In this document: piece after piece, positions 28,005 to 36,853 of the stretch
Position numbering within the stretch: the stretch's first letter is position 1
Layout of the letters: each line of letters starts with the position of its first letter
Source of the DNA: Deltaproteobacteria bacterium
GTDB lineage: Bacteria > Myxococcota_A > Polyangia > Nannocystales > Nannocystaceae
Direction: 5' to 3'
Assembly: GCA_016709225.1 (NCBI GenBank)
Contig: JADJEE010000002.1
Location: forward strand, 1-64,000
Length of the DNA stretch: 64,000 bases
The notes under the pieces: model-generated
Database searches by the model: none
What the model was told of the DNA's origin: nothing
Seen by the model: the letters and a program-made list of their open reading frames with translations, nothing else
Program-made: the position numbers and the translations under genes

Positions 28005-29240
28005 ATGCCGACCCCCCGACTGCAGCCCGCCCTGCTCCTCGTCCCCCTGCTCGTGCCCGCCTGCGTGCGCGAGCAGGACCTCGGTGAGCCCGCCGAGCTG
28101 CTCACCGCGTCGGGCTCTGGCGACGCCGAGAGCGGCTCGGGTGACGACGCCGGCTCGGTGTCGGCGACGAGCACCACGGGCGCCGACGCCTGTGCGAGCA
28201 ACACGGGCACCCGCTCGCTGCTGTCGATCCACGCCGGGCCCGACGACGACCCGCAGCTGTCGGGCTTCGAGGACGTGGTGTTCTCTCCGGCAGGCGAGGT
28301 CTCGATCACGTTCATTCAGGGCAACCACACCTGGGCGCAGATCGACACTGCCGGCGAGATCACGTTCGGTACGGCCCCGGGAACGCTCGAGCACGTCGGT
28401 GTGCTCTCGCGCGATGCGAGCGATCGCCACCTGGTCGCGATGTCGAGCTTCTACGAGGGCGACGAGTGGCTGCAGCTGACGGGCGCCGACGGCAGCGTGA
28501 CGTGGAGCGCTGCGGCGTTCGATGGCCCGATGTTCAACGCACTCGCCAACGAGGCGCTGCTGCTCGCCGACGGCACCTCGCTCGCCCACGCGTACTGGTA
28601 CTCCGATGGGCTCGGGTACTCACGGCTGCTCCACTTCGATGTCGACGGCACCGAGATTTCCCGCGCCGACGCTGCGGACACGAGCATGTTCAGCCATCTC
28701 GTCGAGGGCGCGGCGGGTGAAGTCTGGGGCCTGCGCGGCAACGGGGCCGGCGTGGAGGTGGTGCGCTTCGCCGCGGGCGCCTACACCACGCCGACCAGCG
28801 CGTTCCTGCTCGCGGGCCGCGTGCCGCGGGCGCTCGCGCTCGACTCGAACCAGCGCCCCGTGATCGCCTCGTACGAGCTCGACTACGAGGTTCCGGCCGG
28901 CACCGAGACCCAGTGGCTCGACGTCATCGATCGCGACACCGGTAGCACCGTGTTCGCCCTCGACAGCGCAACGACGCCTGGATTCCACCACCCGTGGGCG
29001 CTGGCCACCGGCGCATGCGGCGAGATCTTCGTGATCGGCGGCACCATCGCCGGCAACCCGCAGAGCTGGGTCGCGTCGGTCGACGCCAACGGCATCATCT
29101 GGGCCGACGCGCTCGAGCTCGACGGGGCCGCCTACGGCGACGTCGCCGACGACGGTACGCTCGTCGTGATCGGTCAGACCACGGTACCCGATGCCGCGGT
29201 GTTGACCATCGGCCCTTGGATGGCCCGCTACGAGCCGTAA
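28005..29240 (+). CDS. Lipoprotein with beta-propeller-like repeats
   Basis: The 411-aa protein starts MPTPRLQPALLLVPLLVPAC, a lipoprotein signal; an ATG 27 nt upstream is also possible. A Gly/Ser/Asp linker leads to a ~340-residue domain of repeated strand motifs such as EDVVFSPAGEVSITF, WAQIDTAGEITFG and GYSRLLHFDVDGTEIS, consistent with a beta-propeller. Such proteins may bind extracellular ligands. It ends 4 nt before the start region of the sigma factor gene, so the two are likely co-transcribed. No catalytic signature was found. Confidence 0.78.
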   Translation: MPTPRLQPALLLVPLLVPACVREQDLGEPAELLTASGSGDAESGSGDDAGSVSATSTTGADACASNTGTRSLLSIHAGPDDDPQLSGFEDVVFSPAGEVSITFIQGNHTWAQIDTAGEITFGTAPGTLEHVGVLSRDASDRHLVAMSSFYEGDEWLQLTGADGSVTWSAAAFDGPMFNALANEALLLADGTSLAHAYWYSDGLGYSRLLHFDVDGTEISRADAADTSMFSHLVEGAAGEVWGLRGNGAGVEVVRFAAGAYTTPTSAFLLAGRVPRALALDSNQRPVIASYELDYEVPAGTETQWLDVIDRDTGSTVFALDSATTPGFHHPWALATGACGEIFVIGGTIAGNPQSWVASVDANGIIWADALELDGAAYGDVADDGTLVVIGQTTVPDAAVLTIGPWMARYEP

Positions 29241-29256
29241 AGGCGTGCACGTCGCC

Positions 29257-30309
29257 ATGCAGGCCAACGCACTCGACGCACGACTGCCCGCAAGCGGGTT
29301 CAGGGCGGTCTACCGCGAGAACCTCCCGCTGGTGCGCGCGACGATCCGCCGGCTCGGCGTGCCGTCGTGGCTCGAGGACGACGCCGTGCAGGACGTGTTC
29401 GTGGTCGCCCATCGGCGACTCGACGACTTCGACGGCGATCGCATCGACGGCTGGCTGGTGGTGATCGCCCGGCGCGTGGCCTTCCGCCACCGTCGCAGCG
29501 CCCAGCGACACCGTCGCAAGCTCGACGCGCTGCGCACCTGGATGGGCTTCGCACCACCGGAGCGGCCCTGGCAGGCACCCGAGGCCCGCGTGCTGCTGCG
29601 CGAGATGACGCGGCGCCTGGCCGCGGAGCAGCAGCAAGCGTTCGCCTGGTGCGAGGTCGAGGGCTACACCGCGATCGAGGCCTCGCAGCGCTACGGCGTG
29701 AACCCCAACACCGTATCGACGCGGCTGCGGGCGGCACGTCACGAGCTGCGGCGCGCGCTCGTCGAGCTCCCGATCGACGCGGCGCCGCGTCCGGGTTCCG
29801 CACGCGCCCACGGTTTGTGGCTGCTGTGGCCACGCCTGCTGCTCGGCAAGGCGTGGCCGGCCGCCGCCGCCGCGAGCTGGGCGCTGGTGACCGCGGTCGC
29901 CGTGATCTCGATCATCGCGAGCTTCGACCGCGCGGCGCCGATGCGTCGGCCGAGCACCGCCGCGCCGGTGGTGACCGCGTCCGCTCCAGTCCCACCGCCG
30001 AGCGTCGCTGCGCCGGTGGTCGAGCTGCCCGCCGTCGCGGCACCGGAGCTCGCACGACCGGAGATCCCTGCGCCCGTGGCCCGCGCGACGACCATCCGCA
30101 CGCCGCCGCCGCCGGCGATCCCGGCGCTGCCGCTGCTGGGCGCCGAGCAGCTGGCCGAGGCGTGGCGCCGCCTCGCCGCCGGTGAGTACGACGCCGCGCG
30201 ACGGCTGCTCGACGATCACCAGCAGCGCCACCCCGACAGCCCACTCGATGGCACGCGGGCGCGACTGCGGGCGCGACTCGACGCCGCCCGCGACGCAGCT
30301 GCACGCTAG
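29257..30309 (+). CDS. ECF sigma factor with a membrane-spanning C-terminal extension
   Basis: Residues ~10-170 are an ECF-type sigma factor. Region 2 includes FRAVYRENLPLVRATIRRLG, WLEDDAVQDVFVVAHRRL and GWLVVIARRVAFRHRR; region 4 includes LAAEQQQAFAWCEVEGYTAI followed by EASQRYGVNPNTVSTRLRAA. A transmembrane helix follows (SWALVTAVAVISIIASF), then a Pro/Ala/Val linker and a short Ala/Arg-rich helical repeat, about 180 residues in all. ECF factors normally end after region 4, and the inhibitor is usually a separate anti-sigma factor. Here membrane tethering may be built in. A GTG 12 nt upstream is an alternative start. Confidence 0.85.
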   Translation: MQANALDARLPASGFRAVYRENLPLVRATIRRLGVPSWLEDDAVQDVFVVAHRRLDDFDGDRIDGWLVVIARRVAFRHRRSAQRHRRKLDALRTWMGFAPPERPWQAPEARVLLREMTRRLAAEQQQAFAWCEVEGYTAIEASQRYGVNPNTVSTRLRAARHELRRALVELPIDAAPRPGSARAHGLWLLWPRLLLGKAWPAAAAASWALVTAVAVISIIASFDRAAPMRRPSTAAPVVTASAPVPPPSVAAPVVELPAVAAPELARPEIPAPVARATTIRTPPPPAIPALPLLGAEQLAEAWRRLAAGEYDAARRLLDDHQQRHPDSPLDGTRARLRARLDAARDAAAR

Positions 30310-30319
30310 TACCTCGACA

Positions 30320-32254
30320 CTAGTTGGTCGGCGCGTCGACGACGGTGTGTCCGCCCACCGCCCGCACCCATCGCCGCTGCTCGCGGTACCAATCGCGACC
30401 GACGAACGGCAGCGGCCGTCGCAGCTTCCGATCGTCGGTGGCGGTGAAGCCGAACGCAGTGAGCCCGCTGAGCCACACCGCCATGCGCCACGCCTCGCCG
30501 CGGCTGCGCCACACCGCGGCCGCGTGCAGCCCCAGCTGCTCGCTGTCGATCACCTCGACCTCGACGATCTCGCCCTGCACGAGCACCTTCGCGTGACCCG
30601 AGAGCGGCTCGACACGCTCGAGCTCCGGCGCCGCGACGATCAGTGGATCGAGCGCGGTGAGGTGGATGAGCAGCGGGCGCGTGTTCTCGACCTCGGCGCG
30701 CGCCTCGATGCGCACCGCGCCGTCGGCCACGTGGATCTCACCGTCGTGCAGCCGCACCCACGTACCGTCGCTCTTGCCGCCGTCGGTGCGGATCGAGACC
30801 GCATCGGAGCGCACGGCGATGCCGTCGGCCGCGAAGGCGCCGCCGGGCTCGCGCCGCAGCGTGCCATCGAGCCCGACGGTGCCGCCGACCCGCACCGAGC
30901 CGGCCGCGAGCACGACGGCCTTCAGGCCCAGGTCGAGGTCCAGCCGCGGGATTTCGTCGGCGCCGATGTCGAGCACCGCGTGGCCGCGACCGCGGCCGCG
31001 CTCGAACGACCAACCGTCGTCACCCAGGGGAATGCGGCGCAGGTCCTCCGCGATGAGCTCGGAGCCCTCGGCGTGCACACGTTCGATCGACCACGATTGC
31101 GTGAGGTCGCCATGGGGCAGCACGAGCCAGCCACGCAGCGCAGCGGCGTGCACCATCTCGCCCTGCCCGCCGTGCAGCCGGGCGTCGTGCAGGGTCAACG
31201 ACGCCGCAGGGCGGCCGTCGTCGCCGACCGCGAGCACCAGGTGCGAGCGGCCGCGCAACGACGCGTCCGCGGGCCCGGCCTCGATGTGGTCGCTGTCGTG
31301 GGTCACGCGGCTGCCCGGTCGCAGCACCCCGGCGTCGATCGCAACGTCGATCGACAGCGGTCCGGGCTCGCCGGCCAGCTGGCCCTGCAGCTGCGGCCAC
31401 CAGGTGGTGAGCGCCTCCGGCTCGATGACCGTGCCCTCGCCGCGGAACGCGAGCGACAGGTAGGCCGGGATCCCGGCCCCTGGCACCTCGCCCGAGTCGA
31501 AGCGGGCGAGCTCGACGGTGCCGTCGCAGGCCAGCGCGCGCACGGCCTCGTGGGCGCCGAGCCACAGCACCGCGGCGTCGGCGTGCACCGTCGTGGGCGG
31601 CACGCTGAAGTCACCGCCGTCGACCCAGTGCAGGCCACCGTGGATGTGACCGCCCGGTTCGAAGTCGTACTCGTCGATCCACAGCGCGTCGACCTGCGCG
31701 TCGACCTCGTCGAGATCCACGCCCCAGGCCTCGCCCGGCGCGGGCTTGGGCTTGGGCGTGCTCGCAATCGGCTCGGGCGCGGTGCCGTCGAACGGCGGGA
31801 ACGCGCGCAGGCGCGGCGCATCGGCCCCCTGCGCGTCGGGCTTGATGCGGTACTGCGCGCGCACGCCGGAGGCCGTGATCGACTCGAAGTGCGCTCGGCG
31901 CTGCAGCAACGACAGCAGGCTGATGTCGACCTCGGCGTGCTCGAGCTCGACCGCCAGCTGATAGCTGTACGAGTCGACCGCGAGCCGCGCGTCGTCGATG
32001 TGCACGTGGGTCGGCCACACCACCCACGCGAAGCCGTGCTCGAGCTCGACACGGGTGACCTCGCCCTCACGGGTGACGATGGCCTCGATCGCGCCGGTCC
32101 ACAGCATCACGTTGGCGGCGGCGAGGAACAGCACGAACACCATCAGCGGCGACAGCAACGCCCACGCGAGCGGTCGGAACCACCGCCGTCGCGACCACGC
32201 CCGCACGCGCGCGTGGGCCTGTGCGAACGCGGGTCCGTGGGCGCCGTCAGCCAT
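30320..32254 (-). CDS. AsmA/YdbH-like single-anchor envelope protein
   Basis: The 644-aa protein has a positively charged N-terminus and one membrane helix (PLAWALLSPLMVFVLFLAAA). The remainder is made of beta-strand repeats typical of AsmA-like / DUF748-like envelope proteins: VHIDDARLAVDSYSYQLAVE, HFESITASGVRAQYRI, HIHGGLHWVDGG and SIRTDGGKSDGTWVRLHDGE. Family members bridge inner and outer membranes or handle lipids. Its start lies 8 nt inside the end of the upstream lipoprotein gene, so it is the third gene of a coupled kinase-lipoprotein-AsmA unit. It is convergent with the sigma factor, with a 10-bp gap. Confidence 0.75.
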   Translation of the reverse strand: MADGAHGPAFAQAHARVRAWSRRRWFRPLAWALLSPLMVFVLFLAAANVMLWTGAIEAIVTREGEVTRVELEHGFAWVVWPTHVHIDDARLAVDSYSYQLAVELEHAEVDISLLSLLQRRAHFESITASGVRAQYRIKPDAQGADAPRLRAFPPFDGTAPEPIASTPKPKPAPGEAWGVDLDEVDAQVDALWIDEYDFEPGGHIHGGLHWVDGGDFSVPPTTVHADAAVLWLGAHEAVRALACDGTVELARFDSGEVPGAGIPAYLSLAFRGEGTVIEPEALTTWWPQLQGQLAGEPGPLSIDVAIDAGVLRPGSRVTHDSDHIEAGPADASLRGRSHLVLAVGDDGRPAASLTLHDARLHGGQGEMVHAAALRGWLVLPHGDLTQSWSIERVHAEGSELIAEDLRRIPLGDDGWSFERGRGRGHAVLDIGADEIPRLDLDLGLKAVVLAAGSVRVGGTVGLDGTLRREPGGAFAADGIAVRSDAVSIRTDGGKSDGTWVRLHDGEIHVADGAVRIEARAEVENTRPLLIHLTALDPLIVAAPELERVEPLSGHAKVLVQGEIVEVEVIDSEQLGLHAAAVWRSRGEAWRMAVWLSGLTAFGFTATDDRKLRRPLPFVGRDWYREQRRWVRAVGGHTVVDAPTN

Positions 32255-32669
32255 CCTCGGCCTTGCCCTCGCCCATCATGTGACAGACGCCCTGCTGACA
32301 CTTGCCGTCGGAGCCGGGCACGTCCTCACAGTCGACACAGGCCTCGCCGCAGTGGTGCGCGTCGGAGAGGATCTTGCGGCACTCGCCATCGCAGAGGCCG
32401 CGGTCCGGCGGGCACTGCATCGCGCCGGTGGACCCGCTGCTCGAACCAACGTCGCCGGTGCTCGACGCGTCGACGGTGGCGGTGTCCGCTGCGCTCGCGG
32501 GCGCGGTCGAGGTCTCGCCGGCTCCGGCGTCGGTGCCATCGGTGTCGGTCGACTCGCCGCCCTCGCTCGCTGCGCGCTCGCGTTCGTCCCAGCGCGGGTT
32601 GACCCCGACGCACCCGACCGCGATGCCACAGAGCGCCATCGCGACCACTGCACGCACGCCGCGCGTCAT
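32247..32669 (-). CDS. Small Cys-rich lipoprotein
   Basis: The 140-aa protein has a signal peptide ending in IAVGC, then a linker of Glu/Ser/Thr/Asp/Ala and a compact C-terminal domain with eight Cys (CPPDRGLCDGECRKI, HHCGEACVDCEDVPG, KCQQGVCHMM), likely disulphide-bonded. The ATG overlaps the kinase stop (ATGA at 32666-32669), and its own end overlaps the AsmA-like start. This tight placement suggests that it acts in the same envelope process as the kinase. Confidence 0.82.
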   Translation of the reverse strand: MTRGVRAVVAMALCGIAVGCVGVNPRWDERERAASEGGESTDTDGTDAGAGETSTAPASAADTATVDASSTGDVGSSSGSTGAMQCPPDRGLCDGECRKILSDAHHCGEACVDCEDVPGSDGKCQQGVCHMMGEGKAEDG

Positions 32670-34591
32670 CGCGAGCCCTCCAGTCGACGCAGGCGCTCGG
32701 CGGCACCGCGGTGACCGAGGCCATCGGCGCGCTGGTACGCCCGGCGCGCGGCCTCGCGATCGAGCACCTTGAAGTAGCAGTCGCCCAGCTGCACCAACAC
32801 GGCGGCGTCGCTGGGCGCGAGCTGGCTGGCCCGTCGCGCGTAGTGGAGCGCGCGCGCATGGTCGCCGGCGTCGAAGCGGATCTCGCTGAGGCCCAGCATC
32901 GCGGGTGCGCTGCGTGGGTCGAGGGCGAGCGCGCGCTCGAAGCCCTCGCTCGCGCGCTCGCGCTCGCCGGCCGCGAGCGCACGCCGAGCGGTCCGCACCA
33001 GCGCCCGCGCGCGGCTGCGATCGATCCGCGAGGGCTTGCTCGGCGCGACGTCGGCAGGCGAGTCGCTCGAGGTGGTGATGGCGGGTGCAGCCGCAGCCGA
33101 GGACGCGAGCCGGCCCTGCTGCGCACGCACGCGACCACCGGCATGGTCGGTCGTGTCGCGACCGTCGTGCCCCTGCCGCGTCAGCAGCGAGGGCTTGGCA
33201 GCGACGACCTCGGAGACCTCGCGCGCGCGGTCGTCGGGCGCGACCAGGTCGTCGGCCAGCTGCGGTCCCATGTCCGACGCAGTCGCGCGCGCGAGCTCGG
33301 GGGCCGGCCCCTGCATCGGCGCGAGCGTGACCACCGAGGCGTCGGCGGTGTCGCCGGCCTCCGCGCCGCCCGGGTGCTCGAACGCGCCGCGCTGGGCGGA
33401 GGCATGGATGCTGGCGACCGCCTGCTCGACGCGCTCGTGGTCCGCGGCACCGACCACCGACGACGACAGCCACAGCACGAGGCTGAGCGATGCCACGGCT
33501 GCCGACACCATCGCGACGACGCGATGGTGTCGCAGCATCGGGTTGGCGCGCGCCCGCGGCATGCGGGCCTCGAGCTGCCCGCGGCGGGTCGCATCGATCT
33601 CGGGCAGCGGCAGATCGTCCCACGCGGTGCGCAGGCCGGCGGCGATCTTGGCCTCGCACAGCGCGGCCTCGAGCTCGGCCATCGACGCGTAGCGATCGTC
33701 GGGCTGCTTGGCGATGCAGCGCATCACCACCGCCGCCAGTGCCGGCGGCACGTCGACCGCGAGCTCGGTGAGCGGGCGTGGGTCGGCCTCGAGGTGTGCG
33801 CGGACGATCTCGAGCGGGGTCTCGCGCTGGAACGGCGGGCGGCCACTCAGCATCTCGTAGGCGGTGCAGCCGAGGGCGTAGATGTCGATGCGCGCATCGA
33901 ACGAGGTGCCCTCGATCTGCTCGGGTGCCATGTAGCCGGGGGTGCCGGCCTTGCGGCGGGTGTGCAGGTCGTGGAGGGTGCCCGCGATGCCGAAGTCGAG
34001 CAGCTTCACGCAGTCACGGCCGTGGCGGCGATCGGCGACGACGATGACGTTCTCCGGCTTGACGTCGCAGTGGATGATGCCGGCCTGGTGCGCAGCCGCG
34101 AGCCCGGCACACATCTGCCGCAGCAATCCAATGCTGCGCGCCGGTGCGATCGCGCCGGCATCGATCTCCCGCGACAGCGGCGCGCCGGCGAGCAGCTCCA
34201 TCGTATAGAACACCCGCGAGTCGGGCAGCACGCCGAAGTCGAGCACCTGCACCACGTAGGGCGACGCGATCTTGGTGGTGAGCGCGGCCTCGCGGCGCAG
34301 TCGTTCGCGCTGCTCGTCGCAGTCGGCGATCTGCGAACGAAGGATCTTGAGCGCGACGCGGCGCTCGAGGTCGACTTGCTCGGCCTCGTAGACCACGCCC
34401 ATGCCACCGTCGCCGAGCCAGCGACACAGGCGGTAGCGCGTGCCCGGCACCCGCTCGCCGGGCACCAGGCGCGGGCCGTCGCCATCGCGCTGCGGCCCTA
34501 CGGGGACATCGACGTCGCGGGTGGGCACCGATGCCGGCGAGGGCGCGACGGCGCTGGGGAGTGGCGGGCCAAAGATGGTTTGCTCGAACAT
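32666..34591 (-). CDS. Ser/Thr kinase with TPR tail and HCD catalytic loop
   Basis: The 641-aa protein has a kinase domain (about residues 45-320) with LGDGGMGVVYEAEQ, VALKIL, LLDFGIAG and PGYMAPEQ. The catalytic loop reads HCDVKPEN: the usual Arg of HRD is Cys, while the catalytic Asp is kept. Non-RD kinases are often still active but not controlled by activation-loop phosphorylation. A membrane helix (VAMVSAAVASLSLVLWLSS) is followed by a long linker and a C-terminal TPR region (ERASEGFERALALDPRSAPA, AVLVQLGDCYFKVLDREAAR). Start ATG at 34591 (MFEQTIFGPPLPS). It heads the kinase-lipoprotein-AsmA operon. Confidence 0.9.
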   Translation of the reverse strand: MFEQTIFGPPLPSAVAPSPASVPTRDVDVPVGPQRDGDGPRLVPGERVPGTRYRLCRWLGDGGMGVVYEAEQVDLERRVALKILRSQIADCDEQRERLRREAALTTKIASPYVVQVLDFGVLPDSRVFYTMELLAGAPLSREIDAGAIAPARSIGLLRQMCAGLAAAHQAGIIHCDVKPENVIVVADRRHGRDCVKLLDFGIAGTLHDLHTRRKAGTPGYMAPEQIEGTSFDARIDIYALGCTAYEMLSGRPPFQRETPLEIVRAHLEADPRPLTELAVDVPPALAAVVMRCIAKQPDDRYASMAELEAALCEAKIAAGLRTAWDDLPLPEIDATRRGQLEARMPRARANPMLRHHRVVAMVSAAVASLSLVLWLSSSVVGAADHERVEQAVASIHASAQRGAFEHPGGAEAGDTADASVVTLAPMQGPAPELARATASDMGPQLADDLVAPDDRAREVSEVVAAKPSLLTRQGHDGRDTTDHAGGRVRAQQGRLASSAAAAPAITTSSDSPADVAPSKPSRIDRSRARALVRTARRALAAGERERASEGFERALALDPRSAPAMLGLSEIRFDAGDHARALHYARRASQLAPSDAAVLVQLGDCYFKVLDREAARRAYQRADGLGHRGAAERLRRLEGSR

Positions 34592-34905
34592 GGGATCGCC
34601 CAGGTGCCGCTGCGGTCGCGCGCGATGGAGCGCGGGGTCGCGACGGGCCGCGGGTGCAAGCCTCGCGCCCGCGTCACCGCGGCCGTGTCGGCGCCATGAA
34701 GCCGACGCGCTGGTCACCCAAGCCCGCGATCGACGGCGCTGCGCGAGCGTGCGGATGCGTCGCGCTGTGTCATCGAGCGACCGTGCGCGCGCGCCCACGC
34801 GCAGAGCGGGTGTGGACCCCGAGCCCCGTCCGTCGCGCCCGCAGGCCGTGGCACCACGGTTGCACACTGGGGTCGTGGAGACGGGCCGAGCGAGGCAACG
34901 CGACG
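34592..34905. other. Divergent intergenic region
   Basis: About 310 bp between the kinase gene (leftward) and the PEGA protein gene (rightward). Open frames here lack family features. Two promoters must lie in it but no clear element is seen. Confidence 0.5.
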
Positions 34906-35946
34906 ATGGTGGTGACGCAGTGGCTGGTGACGGCGGGGATGACCCTCGCGCTCGGCGTCGGCGGTACCGCTCGCGCGGCCGCTCCTGCGACGCGAGCTCC
35001 CGCCGCGCCCGCCGATGGGACCGCGTCGCGGTCGCCGGCCCCCTCGCCCACCGCGACCGCGCCCATGCAGGTGCTCGTGGCGCCCGCCGTGGTCGATGGC
35101 GAGCTGTCGGCACGCGACCGCGAGGCGCTGACGGCGAGCCTGCGCCGCGCACTCGCGTCGACGTCCTACGAGCTCCTCGACGACTGCGGGACCCCCACGT
35201 GCCGCGAGGCTGCCGCGCGAGCCCACCGCGTCGAGCTGCAGCTGCGCACCGGCGAGCACTCGTTCGCGCTCGAGCTGATCGCGCGCCGACCGGGCGAGCG
35301 CGAGCCGTTTGCCTCGACGTCCGCGAACTGCGACATCTGCGGGTTCGCCGAGCTGCAGGAGCTGCTGTCGACGCGGGCCGACGCGCTGCGACGACGCCTC
35401 GAGGGCGACGGGCCGGTCCCCGCCACCCTCGCGGTGACGAGCACCCCGCGCGGCGCGACCGTACGCATCGACGGTGAGGTGGTCGGGGTCACGCCGCTCG
35501 AGCGCGCAGTGACGCCGGGCGTACACCAGGTCGAGCTCTCGCAGTCGGGCTACTTCATCAAGCGCACCCGCATCACCGCCGCCCGTGGCGTCCACGAGCG
35601 CGTGCACACGACGCTCGACCCGGCGCCGCGCGTGAACACGCGGCGCATCCTCGGCGCCACCGCGATCGGCGTCGGCGCGGCCGCGATGGCCGGTGGTATC
35701 GGCCTGCTCGCGATCGACGGCCGCGAGATCCCGCGGCGCTGCGATGCGTCGCAGCGCGATGCCGACGGCGACTGTCGCTGGGTGCACCGCACGCAGGCCG
35801 GCGGTCTCGCGCTCACGATCGCCGGTGCTGCGCTCGCCGCCACCGGGCTCGGCGTGCTGCTCGTGCACCGCCGGGGCCCGCGGGGCGAGTACGCGCTGCG
35901 GGCCACACTCTCGCCCAAGCGCGTCACGTTGACGATGCGCTTCTGA
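34906..35946 (+). CDS. Exported PEGA-domain protein
   Basis: The 346-aa protein has a signal peptide (MVVTQWLVTAGMTLALGVGG, ending near ARA). A first domain of ~130 residues (VLVAPAVVDGELSARDREAL, CGTPTCREAAARAHRVELQL) is related in layout to the protein at 8653-9558. A PEGA domain then follows at about 160-225 (LAVTSTPRGATVRIDGEVVG, then VTPLERAVTPGVHQVEL). Two hydrophobic helices lie near the C-terminus (GATAIGVGAAAMAGGIGLLA and LALTIAGAALAATGLGVLLV). PEGA domains bind cell-surface components. It is divergent from a kinase operon, a common pairing in myxobacteria. Confidence 0.82.
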   Translation: MVVTQWLVTAGMTLALGVGGTARAAAPATRAPAAPADGTASRSPAPSPTATAPMQVLVAPAVVDGELSARDREALTASLRRALASTSYELLDDCGTPTCREAAARAHRVELQLRTGEHSFALELIARRPGEREPFASTSANCDICGFAELQELLSTRADALRRRLEGDGPVPATLAVTSTPRGATVRIDGEVVGVTPLERAVTPGVHQVELSQSGYFIKRTRITAARGVHERVHTTLDPAPRVNTRRILGATAIGVGAAAMAGGIGLLAIDGREIPRRCDASQRDADGDCRWVHRTQAGGLALTIAGAALAATGLGVLLVHRRGPRGEYALRATLSPKRVTLTMRF

Positions 35947-35970
35947 GTCGTGGTCGCTCGCCGCCGCCGG

Positions 35971-36828
35971 CTACGCGAGCTCCAGCATCGCGCGGGCCTC
36001 GGCCGGGCTCGCGATGCTGCGCCCCGCGTTCGCGGCACACTTCGCGATCGCCTCGACCAGCTCGCCGTTGCCCCGCGCCTTGCCGCCGTCGGGCAGATAG
36101 AAGGTGTCCTCGAGCCCGGTGCGCAGCGAGCCGCCGAGCTCGGCCGCGCGCTGGTGCAGCGGCCACACGTCGGCGCGACCGATCGCCGTCACCTCCCAGC
36201 TCGCGCCCGGCGGCAGCCAACGCTGCAGCAGCGGCAGGAGATCGGGCTCGGCGGCCATGCCGGAGGCGACCCCCATCACGAAGTTGCAGTGGGGATGCTT
36301 GGCCATGCCGTTCTCCACGAACAGCCCCACCGAGCGCAGGATGCCGGTGTCGAAGCACTCGAACTCCGGCATCGTACCGAGCTCGGCCATCGCGTCGAGG
36401 AACGCCTTCACCTTCGCCACGGGGTTGTCGAACACCAGCGGCGGCCACGCCCACGAGCCGTCGCTGCGGGTCTTGAGGTAGTTGAGGGTGCCGGCGTTGC
36501 AGGCCGCGATCTCCGGGCGGATGCGACGCATGGCAGCGACCGGCGCGTCGATGTCGGGGCCCATCACGCCGGTGCTCATGTTGATGATGATCCCGGGGCA
36601 CGCCGCACGCACCGCGTCGCAGATCGCGGCGCAGACCTCGGGGTCCCAGGTCGGCAGGTGCCCCATGCCCGGCTCCTGTCGGCGAAAGTGCAGGTGCACG
36701 ATCGCGGCGCCGGCGTCGAACGCCTGCTTGCTCGACGCCGCCATCTGCTCGGCGGTGACCGGCACGGGGTGCTGCTTGGGATCGGTGAGCACGCCGGTGA
36801 CGGCGCACGTGATGATGGCCTTGTCCAT
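35971..36828 (-). CDS. Beta-keto-acid cleavage enzyme (BKACE, DUF849 family)
   Basis: The 285-aa TIM-barrel protein belongs to the BKACE / 3-keto-5-aminohexanoate cleavage family. These Zn enzymes condense a beta-keto acid with acetyl-CoA and release acetoacetate and a shorter acyl-CoA. Visible family features are IITCAVTGVLTDPKQHPVPV near the start, the metal-site motif AIVHLHFR, INMSTG, and AIGRADVWPLHQRA followed by GGSLRTGLEDTFYL. The chosen start MDKAIITC is at 36828. It is the last gene of the carboxylase operon, 25 bp after carboxylase alpha. In liu clusters this place is taken by HMG-CoA lyase, so the enzyme may handle the final keto acid. Substrate unknown. Confidence 0.88.
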   Translation of the reverse strand: MDKAIITCAVTGVLTDPKQHPVPVTAEQMAASSKQAFDAGAAIVHLHFRRQEPGMGHLPTWDPEVCAAICDAVRAACPGIIINMSTGVMGPDIDAPVAAMRRIRPEIAACNAGTLNYLKTRSDGSWAWPPLVFDNPVAKVKAFLDAMAELGTMPEFECFDTGILRSVGLFVENGMAKHPHCNFVMGVASGMAAEPDLLPLLQRWLPPGASWEVTAIGRADVWPLHQRAAELGGSLRTGLEDTFYLPDGGKARGNGELVEAIAKCAANAGRSIASPAEARAMLELA

Positions 36829-36853
36829 GGGGTCTCTGCGTTCGCCAGGAGCG

